64,000 bases of DNA from Alphaproteobacteria bacterium. GTDB lineage: Bacteria > Pseudomonadota > Alphaproteobacteria > JAEULC01. Shown one piece after another: positions 34,216 to 42,711 of the stretch. Where the stretch lies: contig JADLEG010000145.1 of NCBI GenBank assembly GCA_020846275.1, forward strand, positions 1-64,000. Direction: 5' to 3'. The notes beneath the pieces are model-generated. The model saw only the letters and a list, made by a program, of their open reading frames with translations. It had not been told where the DNA came from and did no database searches. The first letter of the stretch is position 1; the number at the start of each line of letters is the position of its first letter. Made by a program: the position numbers and the translations under genes.

Positions 34216-35820
34216 ATGGGTGCCGACCAAAATGCCAAACTCCCGACGTCGGTAGGCGATGGGCCCACGATCCGGGGTCTGTTGGAACAACTGGCGCGGG
34301 ACCATCCGGCGCATGTCTTTTGCCGCCATCGCGGGCTGTGCCTCACGGCCGGGGATATCGACGCGCGGGCGAACCGGATCGCCAATGGACTGACCGCGCA
34401 GGGCCTGCGGCCGGGCGATCGCGTCGGATTGATGCTCGATCACCACCCCGATCACGTCGTCGCGGTGTTCGCCCTGGCGAAGGCCGGCTTGGTGCGCGTG
34501 TCGATCAATGCGCATTTCAAAGGCCCTGCGCTCGAGCACATGCTGGGCCATGCCGCGCCGCAGGCGATCATCGCCGACTACAGCCACCAGGCACAACTTC
34601 GGCCGGAACTGGCGAAGACGCCGATCACGTGCGTCATTTGGCGCGGCCAGCCAGGGCCTCCCTCGCCCGGTCTCCGCTTCGAGAACCTGCTCGCGCATCC
34701 GGACGCCGCACCCCCGACGCACCAGCCGGGTTGGAACGATATCCTGGCGATCAACTACACCTCGGGCACCACGGGGGCACCGAAGGGCGCGCTCAGGACG
34801 GACAAGCAGCTGCGTGCCGGGCCCGTTGCCTACCGTCCGCTGGCCGACATGCGTCCGGGCGACGTGTTCCTGAACTGGGAGCCGATCTACCACGCCGGCG
34901 GGTTCGCCATCCTGGTGGCGGCGCTGATGGTTCCGGTCACGCTTGAGATGCTCGATCGCTTCAGCGCTTCGCAGTACTGGGACCAGATCCGCGCGGCCGG
35001 GGCGACGCAGATCCATTTCATCGGCGGCATCCTGCCGATCCTGTTGAAGCAACCGCCGGGAGCGGCAGATCGAACGCACAGGGTCCGCGTCGCCTGGGGC
35101 GGCGGCTGCCCGGTCGACGTCTGGCGGCCGTTCGAGCAGCGATACGGAGTGCGCATCCACGAAGGATACGGAATCTCCGAGATCGCCAACTTCGTCACCA
35201 TCAACATCGATGGCAAGCTGGGCGCGGTCGGTCGGCCCGTACCCTATTACGACGTGAAGCTGTGCGACGATGCGGGCATGGAGGTTCCAGCCGGCGAAAC
35301 AGGCGAAATCCTGATCCGCGGCCGCGAGCCCGGGCTGGCATTCAAGGGCTATTTCCGCGATCCCACGGCGTCGGCTGATGCGATGCAGGACGACTGGTTC
35401 AAAACCGGTGACCTTGGAAGGTTCGATGCGGAGGGCTATCTCTACTTCATCGGCCGCAAGAAGGATTCCATGCGCCGCCGCGGCGTCAACATCTCGGCCT
35501 GGGAGGTCGAGCGGGTGATCGGCGAGCACGAGGCGGTCCTGGAATGCGCGCTGATCGGGGTGCCCAGCGGCTTGGGCGACGACGACCTGAAGCTGTTCGT
35601 GCGGCTTCGGCCGGGCATGGCGCTGGAGGCGCTGGCGCTGGTCAAATGGTGCGAGCCGCGCATGCCGTATTTCCACATACCGCGCTATATCGCGTTCCTG
35701 GACGAGTTCCCCAAGACCCCGTCCGAACGCATCCGCAAGGGCGAGCTGTCGCGCGCGCTCGATGACTGCTTCGATCTGGAGAAGTCCGGCTACGCGCTCG
35801 ATCGCAGGAAGGCAGGATAA
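34216..35820 (+). CDS. AMP-dependent acyl-CoA ligase (CaiC-like), copy A
   Basis: 534 residues of the ANL superfamily. The P-loop is YTSGTTGAPKGAL, later motifs are EGYGISEIANF and KTGDLGRFDAEGYLYFIGRKK, and the hinge RRRGVNISAWEVERVI. It activates a carboxylic acid to its CoA thioester via an acyl-AMP. The A10 position usually held by Lys is Arg in SERIRKGEL. GAGG (34206-34209) supports ATG 34216 over in-frame GTG 34156 or ATG 34183. It abuts the crotonase gene with no gap and is closely similar along its length to copy B at 39733. Confidence 0.9.
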   Translation: MGADQNAKLPTSVGDGPTIRGLLEQLARDHPAHVFCRHRGLCLTAGDIDARANRIANGLTAQGLRPGDRVGLMLDHHPDHVVAVFALAKAGLVRVSINAHFKGPALEHMLGHAAPQAIIADYSHQAQLRPELAKTPITCVIWRGQPGPPSPGLRFENLLAHPDAAPPTHQPGWNDILAINYTSGTTGAPKGALRTDKQLRAGPVAYRPLADMRPGDVFLNWEPIYHAGGFAILVAALMVPVTLEMLDRFSASQYWDQIRAAGATQIHFIGGILPILLKQPPGAADRTHRVRVAWGGGCPVDVWRPFEQRYGVRIHEGYGISEIANFVTINIDGKLGAVGRPVPYYDVKLCDDAGMEVPAGETGEILIRGREPGLAFKGYFRDPTASADAMQDDWFKTGDLGRFDAEGYLYFIGRKKDSMRRRGVNISAWEVERVIGEHEAVLECALIGVPSGLGDDDLKLFVRLRPGMALEALALVKWCEPRMPYFHIPRYIAFLDEFPKTPSERIRKGELSRALDDCFDLEKSGYALDRRKAG

Positions 35821-36603
35821 GTGCCTACCGGCATTCTGATCGACCGTCCCCAGCCTGACGTCTGCGTGGTCACGATCAATCGCCCCGCCAAGCTGAATGC
35901 GTGCGACCGCGAGGCGTGGGAAGGGCTTGCAGCGACATTCCGCTCCCTGGCTGGCGATCGCGAGGTTCGCCTGGCGGTGCTGACCGGCGCGGGGGGCAAT
36001 TTCTGTGCGGGCGACGATATCAACGCGTATGCCGCCGTGCGGACCGATGCGGCGGCATCGGCCGTCTACCGGCAGGCGATCGGCGACGCCCACCAGGCGA
36101 TCGAGAATGCGCCCTTTCCCGTGATTGCCGCGATCGACGGCGTCTGCGTCGGCGGCGGCTGCTCGATCGCGCTGTGCTGCGACTTCCGCGTCGCCGGCGG
36201 CACGGCCCGCGCCGGCATTCCGGCCGCCCGGCTCGGGCTGGCCTATTCGCTGGAGCACTGCCAGCGACTGGTGGCGCTGGTAGGGCTCGCCAACGCGCGG
36301 CGCATCCTCTTTACCGGCGAGATCGTCGGCGCCGAGCAGGCCCATGCGATGGGCCTGTTCGATCAGCTGGTCGAGGGCGATAGCTTGCCGGCGGCAAGGG
36401 CGCTCGGGGCGTCCCTGTCGACCAATGCACCACTGTCGATCGCCGCGTCGAAGGCGAGCCTCGCCGCCATCGCCCTCGGCCCGACCGAGGCACGCCGGGC
36501 AGCGGTCGCGGAAGCGTTCCGCCGGGCGGAAGCCAGCCAGGATGCGGCGGAGGGCGCGCGTGCCTTCGCCGAGAAGCGCAAACCGCGTTTCACCGGTGAA
36601 TGA
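35821..36603 (+). CDS. Crotonase (enoyl-CoA hydratase/isomerase) superfamily protein lacking both catalytic Glu
   Basis: 260 residues. The oxyanion-hole segment NFCAGDDINAY and GGGCSIALCCDFRVA identify the crotonase fold. At the two positions where hydratases carry Glu (144 and 164 of the rat enzyme) this protein has Ser115 and Ala135 (GGGCS, IPAARLGLAY), at the correct 20-residue spacing. Simple hydration is therefore unlikely; isomerisation, decarboxylation or thioester hydrolysis are possible. Translation starts at GTG directly after the ligase stop, with AAGGCAGG upstream. It likely acts on the product of ligase A. A second crotonase at 61275 shows the same substitutions. Confidence 0.88.
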   Translation: MPTGILIDRPQPDVCVVTINRPAKLNACDREAWEGLAATFRSLAGDREVRLAVLTGAGGNFCAGDDINAYAAVRTDAAASAVYRQAIGDAHQAIENAPFPVIAAIDGVCVGGGCSIALCCDFRVAGGTARAGIPAARLGLAYSLEHCQRLVALVGLANARRILFTGEIVGAEQAHAMGLFDQLVEGDSLPAARALGASLSTNAPLSIAASKASLAAIALGPTEARRAAVAEAFRRAEASQDAAEGARAFAEKRKPRFTGE

Positions 36604-36711
36604 CCGCCTGGGAAAAGCTGCGCAGCGGCATTCAGGTATCGCCCGGCGATGCGCGATGTTGCCCACCCCCGCCGGCAAACGGGTTTCCGCCTTGACGGCC
36701 CGCGCAGCCAA

Positions 36712-36733
36712 AGCCCAAGCTCTTGGTTGGGCT
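36712..36733 (+). other. Hairpin between crotonase and binding-protein genes
   Basis: AGCCCAA-GCTCTTGG-TTGGGCT is a 7-bp perfect stem with an 8-base loop. It lies in the 186-base gap after the crotonase gene, which contains no visible gene. It could partly terminate or protect the transcript and so raise expression of the binding protein relative to the permease. Confidence 0.35.
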
Positions 36734-36789
36734 CAGGAATTCATGCGCCGCCGGCGACAGGGCCGTGTCGCGCGCCGTGGAGGGGTGTG

Positions 36790-37890
36790 ATGATCACATT
36801 CGGACGACGCAATTCGATCAACAGGCGGACCGCCATCCGCACCGCTGCGGGCGCGGGCATCGGCGCGGCTGCCTTTGCGACGCCGGCGATCTGGCGCGGC
36901 GCCCTGGGCGCCGAACGTCTTGTGGTGGCCGACCCGGGCGGTCCCTACAGCACGGGGTTCCTGGAAGCGTTCCACAAGCCCTTCGCGCAATTGACTGGCG
37001 TGGAGGTGGTCAGCGTCGCCCGATCGGCCGCGCCCACAGCGCAGGTCAAGGCGATGACCGAGACCAAGACCTATCAGTGGGATGTTGTCTATCTTGCCTT
37101 CGCCGAAGGCGACCTGCTGGGCTCGCTTGGCCTGCTCGATACGATCGACACCGGCGGCGCCGACTATTCCGAGATTCCGGACAGCCTGAAGACCAAGTAC
37201 TACAGCGCCACCGACGTGTTCGCGACGAACCTCGCGTACAACCGCGACAAGTACAAAGGCAACCCGCCGCGGACCTGGGCCGATTTCTGGAACGTGGAGA
37301 AGTTCCCCGGCCGCCGATCGCTGCGCAAGCGGGGCTACGACACGCCGGAAGTCGCCCTGATGGCAGACGGCGTGCCACCCAAGGACGTCTACAAGGTAAT
37401 GGATTCCCAGGCCGGCTGGGACCGCGTCTTCAAGTCGCTGGACCGGCTGCGCAAGCATGTCAACGTGTGGTGGGACCAGGGCTCGCAGGCCTCGCAGCTT
37501 ATCAAGTCGGGCGAGGTCGACATGATCGCGTCCTACGCGGTCCGCACCATGGCGGCGATCGATGACGGCGCGCCGTTCGAGATGGCCTGGGACCAGGGAT
37601 TCTACGACCATGGCGGCGTCGCCATCGTGAAGGGCAATCCCAAGGCCGACTTGGCGCGCAAATACGTCGCCTTCACGGCGAATGCCGAGCGCCAGGCGGC
37701 GTTGACCAAGATCCTTAAGGCCGGCCCATCCAATCCCGGCGCCTACAAACACATCGATCCCGCGCTTGCCAAGGTGCTGCCGACCTATCCCGAGAACTTC
37801 AAGCACTTGTTCCAGGTCGATACGCCGTTCTGGGCAAAGTGGAAGGCCAAGAGCACGGAAATGATGAACGAGTGGCTGTTGAAGGGATAG
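36790..37890 (+). CDS. Spermidine/putrescine-type ABC substrate-binding protein (PotD-like)
   Basis: 366 residues with a Tat-like signal (NRRTAIRTAAGAGIGAAAFA). The mature protein shows the PotD/AfuA-like pattern LVVADPGGPYSTGFLEAF, DVVYLAFAEGDLL, ATNLAYNRDKYKGNPPRTWA and WWDQGSQASQLIKSGEVDM. GGAGG precedes ATG 36790; the earlier in-frame ATG at 36649 would hide the signal behind an unlikely leader. It feeds the fused permease 15 bases downstream. Despite its family name the ligand need not be a polyamine; ligases on both sides suggest a carboxylate. Confidence 0.88.
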   Translation: MITFGRRNSINRRTAIRTAAGAGIGAAAFATPAIWRGALGAERLVVADPGGPYSTGFLEAFHKPFAQLTGVEVVSVARSAAPTAQVKAMTETKTYQWDVVYLAFAEGDLLGSLGLLDTIDTGGADYSEIPDSLKTKYYSATDVFATNLAYNRDKYKGNPPRTWADFWNVEKFPGRRSLRKRGYDTPEVALMADGVPPKDVYKVMDSQAGWDRVFKSLDRLRKHVNVWWDQGSQASQLIKSGEVDMIASYAVRTMAAIDDGAPFEMAWDQGFYDHGGVAIVKGNPKADLARKYVAFTANAERQAALTKILKAGPSNPGAYKHIDPALAKVLPTYPENFKHLFQVDTPFWAKWKAKSTEMMNEWLLKG

Positions 37891-37905
37891 ACACCGTCGC
37901 CGCCG

Positions 37906-39720
37906 GTGATCGCAATTCCCAAGCCGTCCGAGCAACAGCGCGTCTATCGCCGGCGCCCGGAATGGACGCAGGCGCTGCCGATCCTGCCGGTCATCCTGTT
38001 CCTGGCCATCGTTTTCCTGATTCCGGTGCTGCAGTTGCTGCGTCTGAGCTTCCTCGATGCCGACGGCGCCCCGTCGCTGCAGCACTACGCCAAATTGTTC
38101 TCGACGCCGCTCTACGTGCGCGTGCTGTCCATCACCTTCAAGGTCGCGCTGTGGACGACGCTGATCTCGCTGGCCGCCAGCTACCCGATTGCCTACCTGC
38201 TGGCGACCACGACGGACCGCTACCGCGCGCATCTGCTGCTGTGGATTCTGATGCCGTTCTGGACCAGCTTCCTGGTCCGCACCTTTGCCTGGATCGTGCT
38301 GCTGGGACGCAAGGGCGTCATCAACGAGGTGATCCAGGCCGCGGGCCTCAGCGACGCGCCGGCCGAGATCATCTACAACTTCATCGGCGTGATGATCGGC
38401 ATGTGCCACACGCTGATGCCGATGGCCGTCCTGGCCATGCTGTCGGTCATGCAGAACATCGACACCAACCTGCTGAAGGCGGCATCCACCCTCGGCGCGC
38501 GCGGGGGCCAGGCCTTCTGGCGGGTCTATTTCCCCTTGTCGATGCCGGGGGTGGCCGCCGCCGGGCTGCTGGTGTTCATCACGGCCCTGGGATTCTTCAT
38601 CATCCCCGCTCTGCTCGGCGGACCGCGCGACATGATGATTGCCCAGCTCATCATCTTTCAGGTCGAGGAACTGCTGAACTGGGGCTTCGGCGGCGCGCTG
38701 GGCGTGCTTCTGCTCGCGACGGCCATTATCGTCTTCTACCTCTACGATCGAATGCTGGGCATGTCGACCCTGGCGGGATCGACCCCGGCGGCAGATCGCG
38801 GCGGCAACGGCGCCCGCTCGCCGCTGGTTCGGTTTTCGACATGGGTTGGGGGTCAAGTGATCGCAGCCCTCGCCTGGGCATCGAGCGCGATGGGTGCTGC
38901 CATCGACCGCGTGGTGCCACGGTCCGACCACCGACCGCCCCGGGCCGATTCGCGTATCGTGGTGCGCATCGTTGCCGGATTGCTGATCGCATTCCTGGCG
39001 GTGCCGTCTTTCTTCGTGATCCCGGTGTCGTTCACCGAGGGCGAATTCATCGAGTGGCCGCCCCGCGGCTTCACCTGGCGATGGTATGAGCAGGTGATGC
39101 AATCGCCGATCTGGCAGGCCGCCATGTTCCGGTCGGTGACGGTGGGGTTGTTGACGGCCGTCCTGTCCATGCTGATCGGCGTGCCCGCCGCATTCGTGCT
39201 GGTACGCCGGCGTCTGCCGGCCAGGACCGCGATCATGGCGCTGATCCTGTCGCCGCTGATCGTGCCGAATATCATCATTGCCGTCGCGCTGTTCTATCTC
39301 TACGCCCGGCTGGGATTGGTCGGCACGTCGCTCGGCCTGGTCATCGGCCACACCGTCCTGGCGGTGCCGTTCGTGGTCGTGACCGTCATGGCGGTCTTGA
39401 GAACCTACGACGAGCGGCTGGACCAGGCGGCATCGAGCCTGGGCGCGAACCGGATCGCGACCCTACGGCTGGTAACGTTTCCGCTGATCAAGGCCGGGAT
39501 GATCGCCAGCTTCCTCTTTGCCTTCGTGAAATCGTTCGACGAGTTGACGGTCGCCCTGTTCGTGACCGGCGGGCTGGCGACGACGCTGCCGAAGCAGATG
39601 TGGGCCGACGCCGCGCTGAAGGTCAACCCCACGCTGACCGCCGTGTCGACCATCATGCTGCTGGTCGTGACGGGCGCGATCCTGCTGGCGGAGCACCTCA
39701 GCCGCCGGACGGCGCGGTAG
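37906..39720 (+). CDS. Fused ABC permease (PotB-PotC-type fusion)
   Basis: 604 residues carrying two complete permease units. The first (about residues 20-285) has the EAA loop KAASTLGARGGQAFWRVYFP and the second (about 345-600) has DQAASSLGANRIATLRLVTF. A linker of about 55 residues (around 290-345) joins them. The usual PotB and PotC are separate proteins, so a fusion gives a monomeric channel. The start is GTG 37906. No PotA-type ATPase is encoded in the cluster. Copy B of the acyl-CoA ligase starts 12 bases after its stop. Confidence 0.9.
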   Translation: MIAIPKPSEQQRVYRRRPEWTQALPILPVILFLAIVFLIPVLQLLRLSFLDADGAPSLQHYAKLFSTPLYVRVLSITFKVALWTTLISLAASYPIAYLLATTTDRYRAHLLLWILMPFWTSFLVRTFAWIVLLGRKGVINEVIQAAGLSDAPAEIIYNFIGVMIGMCHTLMPMAVLAMLSVMQNIDTNLLKAASTLGARGGQAFWRVYFPLSMPGVAAAGLLVFITALGFFIIPALLGGPRDMMIAQLIIFQVEELLNWGFGGALGVLLLATAIIVFYLYDRMLGMSTLAGSTPAADRGGNGARSPLVRFSTWVGGQVIAALAWASSAMGAAIDRVVPRSDHRPPRADSRIVVRIVAGLLIAFLAVPSFFVIPVSFTEGEFIEWPPRGFTWRWYEQVMQSPIWQAAMFRSVTVGLLTAVLSMLIGVPAAFVLVRRRLPARTAIMALILSPLIVPNIIIAVALFYLYARLGLVGTSLGLVIGHTVLAVPFVVVTVMAVLRTYDERLDQAASSLGANRIATLRLVTFPLIKAGMIASFLFAFVKSFDELTVALFVTGGLATTLPKQMWADAALKVNPTLTAVSTIMLLVVTGAILLAEHLSRRTAR

Positions 39721-39732
39721 CGGACAGGCATC

Positions 39733-41322
39733 ATGAGCGCGGAATTGCCCATCCTGGAGACGCTGCTCGACCTGCTGGGCGCCGACACCATCGCCGCGAC
39801 CATGGAGCGCAGGGCCGCTACGGATCCGGCGCATGTCTATTGCTGGTTCGACGGGGAAGCCTATTCCTATGGCGCGGTCAACGGCGCGGCGAACTGCCTG
39901 GCCAACGCGCTGCTGGGCAGCGGCCTGAAGCCCGGCGATCGCGTGGCGCTGATGCTGCCGAGCCATCCCGACCATGTCATCGCGCTTGCCGCGCTGATGA
40001 AGGCCGGCCTGATCCGCGTGCCGGTGAACGCCCACTACAAGGGCGCGGCCCTGCTGCAGGTCTTCGACCAGTTCACGCCCCACGCCCTGATCGCCGATGC
40101 GGCATTTGCCGCGCCGTTGGAACCGGTCCTGCAGGGACCGCACGCGCCGCGCATGGTCTTCTGGCGCGGCGGGACGGGTGAATTCGACCGCATGCGGGAC
40201 GGCGGCGACGACCGTCCACCGCCGGTCCGGACGGTCCCGGACGACATCCTGGCCTTCACGCCCAGTTCGGGCACGACCGGCGCCTCCAAGGGCGTGCTGA
40301 AATCCGACCGCACGCTGCGGGCCGGACCGGTAGGAATCCGGGTGCTGACCGGGCTGAAGCCGGGCGATGTCTTCCTGCTGTGGGAGCCGCTGCACCACGG
40401 CGCGGGCGTCGCCGTCGCGATCGCCGCCCTGCTCTGGCCGATCACGCTGGCGATGGTCGAGCGGTTCAGCGCCTCGCGGTTCTGGGACGACGTGCGGCGC
40501 TACAGCGTGACGCATATCCACTACCTGGGCGGGGTCTTGCCCCTGCTGCTGAAGCAGCCGCCCGGACCCGAAGACCGCAACCACAAAGTCCGCGTGGCCT
40601 GGGGCGGCGGCTGTCCGCCGGATGTCTGGCAGGAATTCGCCCGGCGCTTCGGCGTTGCGATGCGCGAGGGCTACGGCCTGTCCGAGATGATCACCTTCGT
40701 GACCGTCAACACGGAAGGCCACGAAGGGTCGATCGGTCGTGCGCTGGCCTTCTTCGACGTCCGGCTGGGCGACGACACGGGCGAGCCCGTTGCGGTCGGA
40801 CAGACCGGCGAGATCATGGTGCGCGCCCGGACCCGGGGACTGGAGTTCCTGGGCTACTACGAAAACCCCCAGGCATCGCGCGCGACGATGCGCGGGCAAT
40901 GGTGCTGCACCGGCGACCTGGCGCGCGCGGACGAAGCGGGCCGTCTCTATTTCGCCGGGCGCAAGAAGGACGTGATCCGCCGGCGCGGCGTGAACATCGC
41001 CGCCTGGGAGGTCGAACGCGTCATCGCGACCCACGAGGATGTGCAGGAATGCGCGCTGGTTGGCGTGCCGAGCGAACTGGGCGAGGAGGACCTGAAACTC
41101 TTCGTCCGTATCGCAACGGGCCGGACGCTCGATCCGCTGGCCCTGGTCAAGTGGTGCGAGCCGCGCCTGCCCTATTTCCAGGTGCCGCGCTACATCGCCT
41201 TCGTCGACGAATTTCCCAAGACGCCGACGCAGCGCATCCGCAAGGGCGAGCTGTCGCGGACGGTGGATTGCTGGGACCTGGAGAAATCCGGCCATGTGCT
41301 CGACCGCGGGCGCGTGGCCTGA
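39733..41322 (+). CDS. AMP-dependent acyl-CoA ligase (CaiC-like), copy B
   Basis: 529 residues, ANL superfamily: SSGTTGASKGVLKSD, EGYGLSEMITF, CTGDLARADEAGRLYF, RRRGVNIAAWEVERVIATHE. It is a clear paralog of copy A: the two share many identical blocks such as LVKWCEPR, RVAWGGGCP and the C-terminal DLEKSG. As in copy A, Arg replaces the usual A10 Lys (TQRIRKGEL). It lies between the fused permease and AtuA genes. The two ligases may activate different acids, or two carboxylates of one pathway. Substrates unknown. Confidence 0.9.
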   Translation: MSAELPILETLLDLLGADTIAATMERRAATDPAHVYCWFDGEAYSYGAVNGAANCLANALLGSGLKPGDRVALMLPSHPDHVIALAALMKAGLIRVPVNAHYKGAALLQVFDQFTPHALIADAAFAAPLEPVLQGPHAPRMVFWRGGTGEFDRMRDGGDDRPPPVRTVPDDILAFTPSSGTTGASKGVLKSDRTLRAGPVGIRVLTGLKPGDVFLLWEPLHHGAGVAVAIAALLWPITLAMVERFSASRFWDDVRRYSVTHIHYLGGVLPLLLKQPPGPEDRNHKVRVAWGGGCPPDVWQEFARRFGVAMREGYGLSEMITFVTVNTEGHEGSIGRALAFFDVRLGDDTGEPVAVGQTGEIMVRARTRGLEFLGYYENPQASRATMRGQWCCTGDLARADEAGRLYFAGRKKDVIRRRGVNIAAWEVERVIATHEDVQECALVGVPSELGEEDLKLFVRIATGRTLDPLALVKWCEPRLPYFQVPRYIAFVDEFPKTPTQRIRKGELSRTVDCWDLEKSGHVLDRGRVA

Positions 41323-41343
41323 ACGCTGAACAGGAGATGCGAC

Positions 41344-42711
41344 ATGGATGAGGTCGTCGGTCTTGCCCCCTCGGGATCGCTCGGCAGCGGCTACAACCTC
41401 GAGGCGTTCCGCCGCGGGCTGGAGGAGAACCCGGATTTCATCGGCCAGGACGCCGGCTCGACCGACATGGGCCCATACTACAACGGCACCGCGTCGCTCT
41501 TTCTTCCCCGCGCCACCTACAAGCACGACCTGTCGATCATGTTGCGGGCAGCGCGCGAACGGAAGATCCCGCTGATCGTCGGTTCGGTCTTCACCAGCGG
41601 CGCGCGCAAGCAGCTCGACGAGGGCGTGGCGGTGATCAAGGAGATCGCGGCCGAGGCCGGGCTTTCCTTCCGCATGGCGGTGATCGACGCGGAGCTGGAC
41701 AAGGCCGACCTCAAGCGCCGCGCGAGCGCCCATCGCGGCCTGGAAAGCCTTGGGCCGGAGCAGGCACTGACTGACGCGGCGATCGACCGAGCCGGGCCGA
41801 TCTGCGCGCAGATGGGGGTCGAACCGATCATCAAGGCGCTGGACCAGGGTGCCGAGGTGGTGATCGCCGGCCGGGCCTGCGACGACGTGCTGTTCGCCGC
41901 GCTGCCGATCATGCGCGGCTTCGATCGCGGGCTGGCGCTGCATATGGGCAAGATCCTGGAATGCGCCGGCATCTCCGCCGTTCCCTGTGACCTGGCCGAG
42001 CCGATGGTGGGCCGCGTTAGGCGGGATCATTTCATCGTGCGGCCGGGCAATCCCGAGCACCGCTGCACCCCCATCTCGGTCGCCGCCCATTCGCTGTACG
42101 AGCGCGGCGATCCCTGCATCCAGCCCGGTCCAGGCGGCATCAACGACCTGACCGACTCCCGCTTCGAGCAGGAAGATGCGCGCACCGTGCGCGTGGTCGG
42201 CAGCAGGTTCATCCCCGACGAGGTGTACAAGGTGAAGCTGGAGGGCGCGGAATTCGTCGGCTACCGCAGCATCGTGATGGTGGGAATCCGCGACGCTGTG
42301 ATGATCCGCCAGCTGGACTCGGTCCTGGCAGAGGCGCGTCAGCGGGCCTTGCGGCGATTTCCGATGTGGCAGGAGGAAGCCTGCCATCTCGACTATCACG
42401 TCTATGGCCGCGATGCGGTGATGCGCGGGCTGGAGCCGAATCCGGGCTTCGTGCCCCAGGAAGTGGGCCTGCTGATCGAGGCGGTCGCCGGACGGCAGGA
42501 ACTTGCCAACGCGATCGCGATGTTCGTGCGCGGTACGATGCAGCACGCCAGCTATCCCGGCATCATCACGACCGCCGGCAACCTCGCCTATCCCTTCTCG
42601 CCGTTCAACGTGCCCGTCGGGCCGGCCTATCGCTTCTCGGTTTATCACCTGCTGCCGCTGGAAGACCCCTGCGAGATATTCCCCATGGAAATGGTCGAGG
42701 TACGGAACTGA
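41344..42711 (+). CDS. AtuA family protein (DUF1446; acyclic terpene utilisation family)
   Basis: 455 residues. GSLGSGYNLEAFRRGLEENP, QDAGSTDMGPYYNG, GRACDDVLFAALPIMRG and PGPGGINDLTDSRFEQ are landmarks of the DUF1446/AtuA family. AtuA is needed for growth of Pseudomonas on acyclic terpenes, but its reaction is not established. AGGAGA precedes the ATG. The TGA overlaps the ATG of the DUF4387 gene (TGATG), so the two are probably made together as partners. Location after two acyl-CoA ligases and a crotonase points to CoA-linked catabolism of a branched or terpenoid acid; this is inference. Confidence 0.85.
   Translation: MDEVVGLAPSGSLGSGYNLEAFRRGLEENPDFIGQDAGSTDMGPYYNGTASLFLPRATYKHDLSIMLRAARERKIPLIVGSVFTSGARKQLDEGVAVIKEIAAEAGLSFRMAVIDAELDKADLKRRASAHRGLESLGPEQALTDAAIDRAGPICAQMGVEPIIKALDQGAEVVIAGRACDDVLFAALPIMRGFDRGLALHMGKILECAGISAVPCDLAEPMVGRVRRDHFIVRPGNPEHRCTPISVAAHSLYERGDPCIQPGPGGINDLTDSRFEQEDARTVRVVGSRFIPDEVYKVKLEGAEFVGYRSIVMVGIRDAVMIRQLDSVLAEARQRALRRFPMWQEEACHLDYHVYGRDAVMRGLEPNPGFVPQEVGLLIEAVAGRQELANAIAMFVRGTMQHASYPGIITTAGNLAYPFSPFNVPVGPAYRFSVYHLLPLEDPCEIFPMEMVEVRN

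Noticed and set aside
34084..36711. An 875-codon open frame on the minus strand
   Set aside because: Antisense to ligase A and the crotonase; no motif, no ribosome binding site, composition typical of shadow frames.
36733..39351. An 872-codon open frame on the minus strand
   Set aside because: Antisense to the PotD-like and fused permease genes; low-complexity His/Gln/Arg-rich translation with no domain.
39463..42648. A 1061-codon open frame on the minus strand
   Set aside because: It lies wholly antisense to the permease, ligase B and AtuA genes, whose proteins show clear family motifs. The antisense translation is rich in His, Arg, Gln and Asp with no recognisable domain, as expected for a G+C-rich shadow frame.
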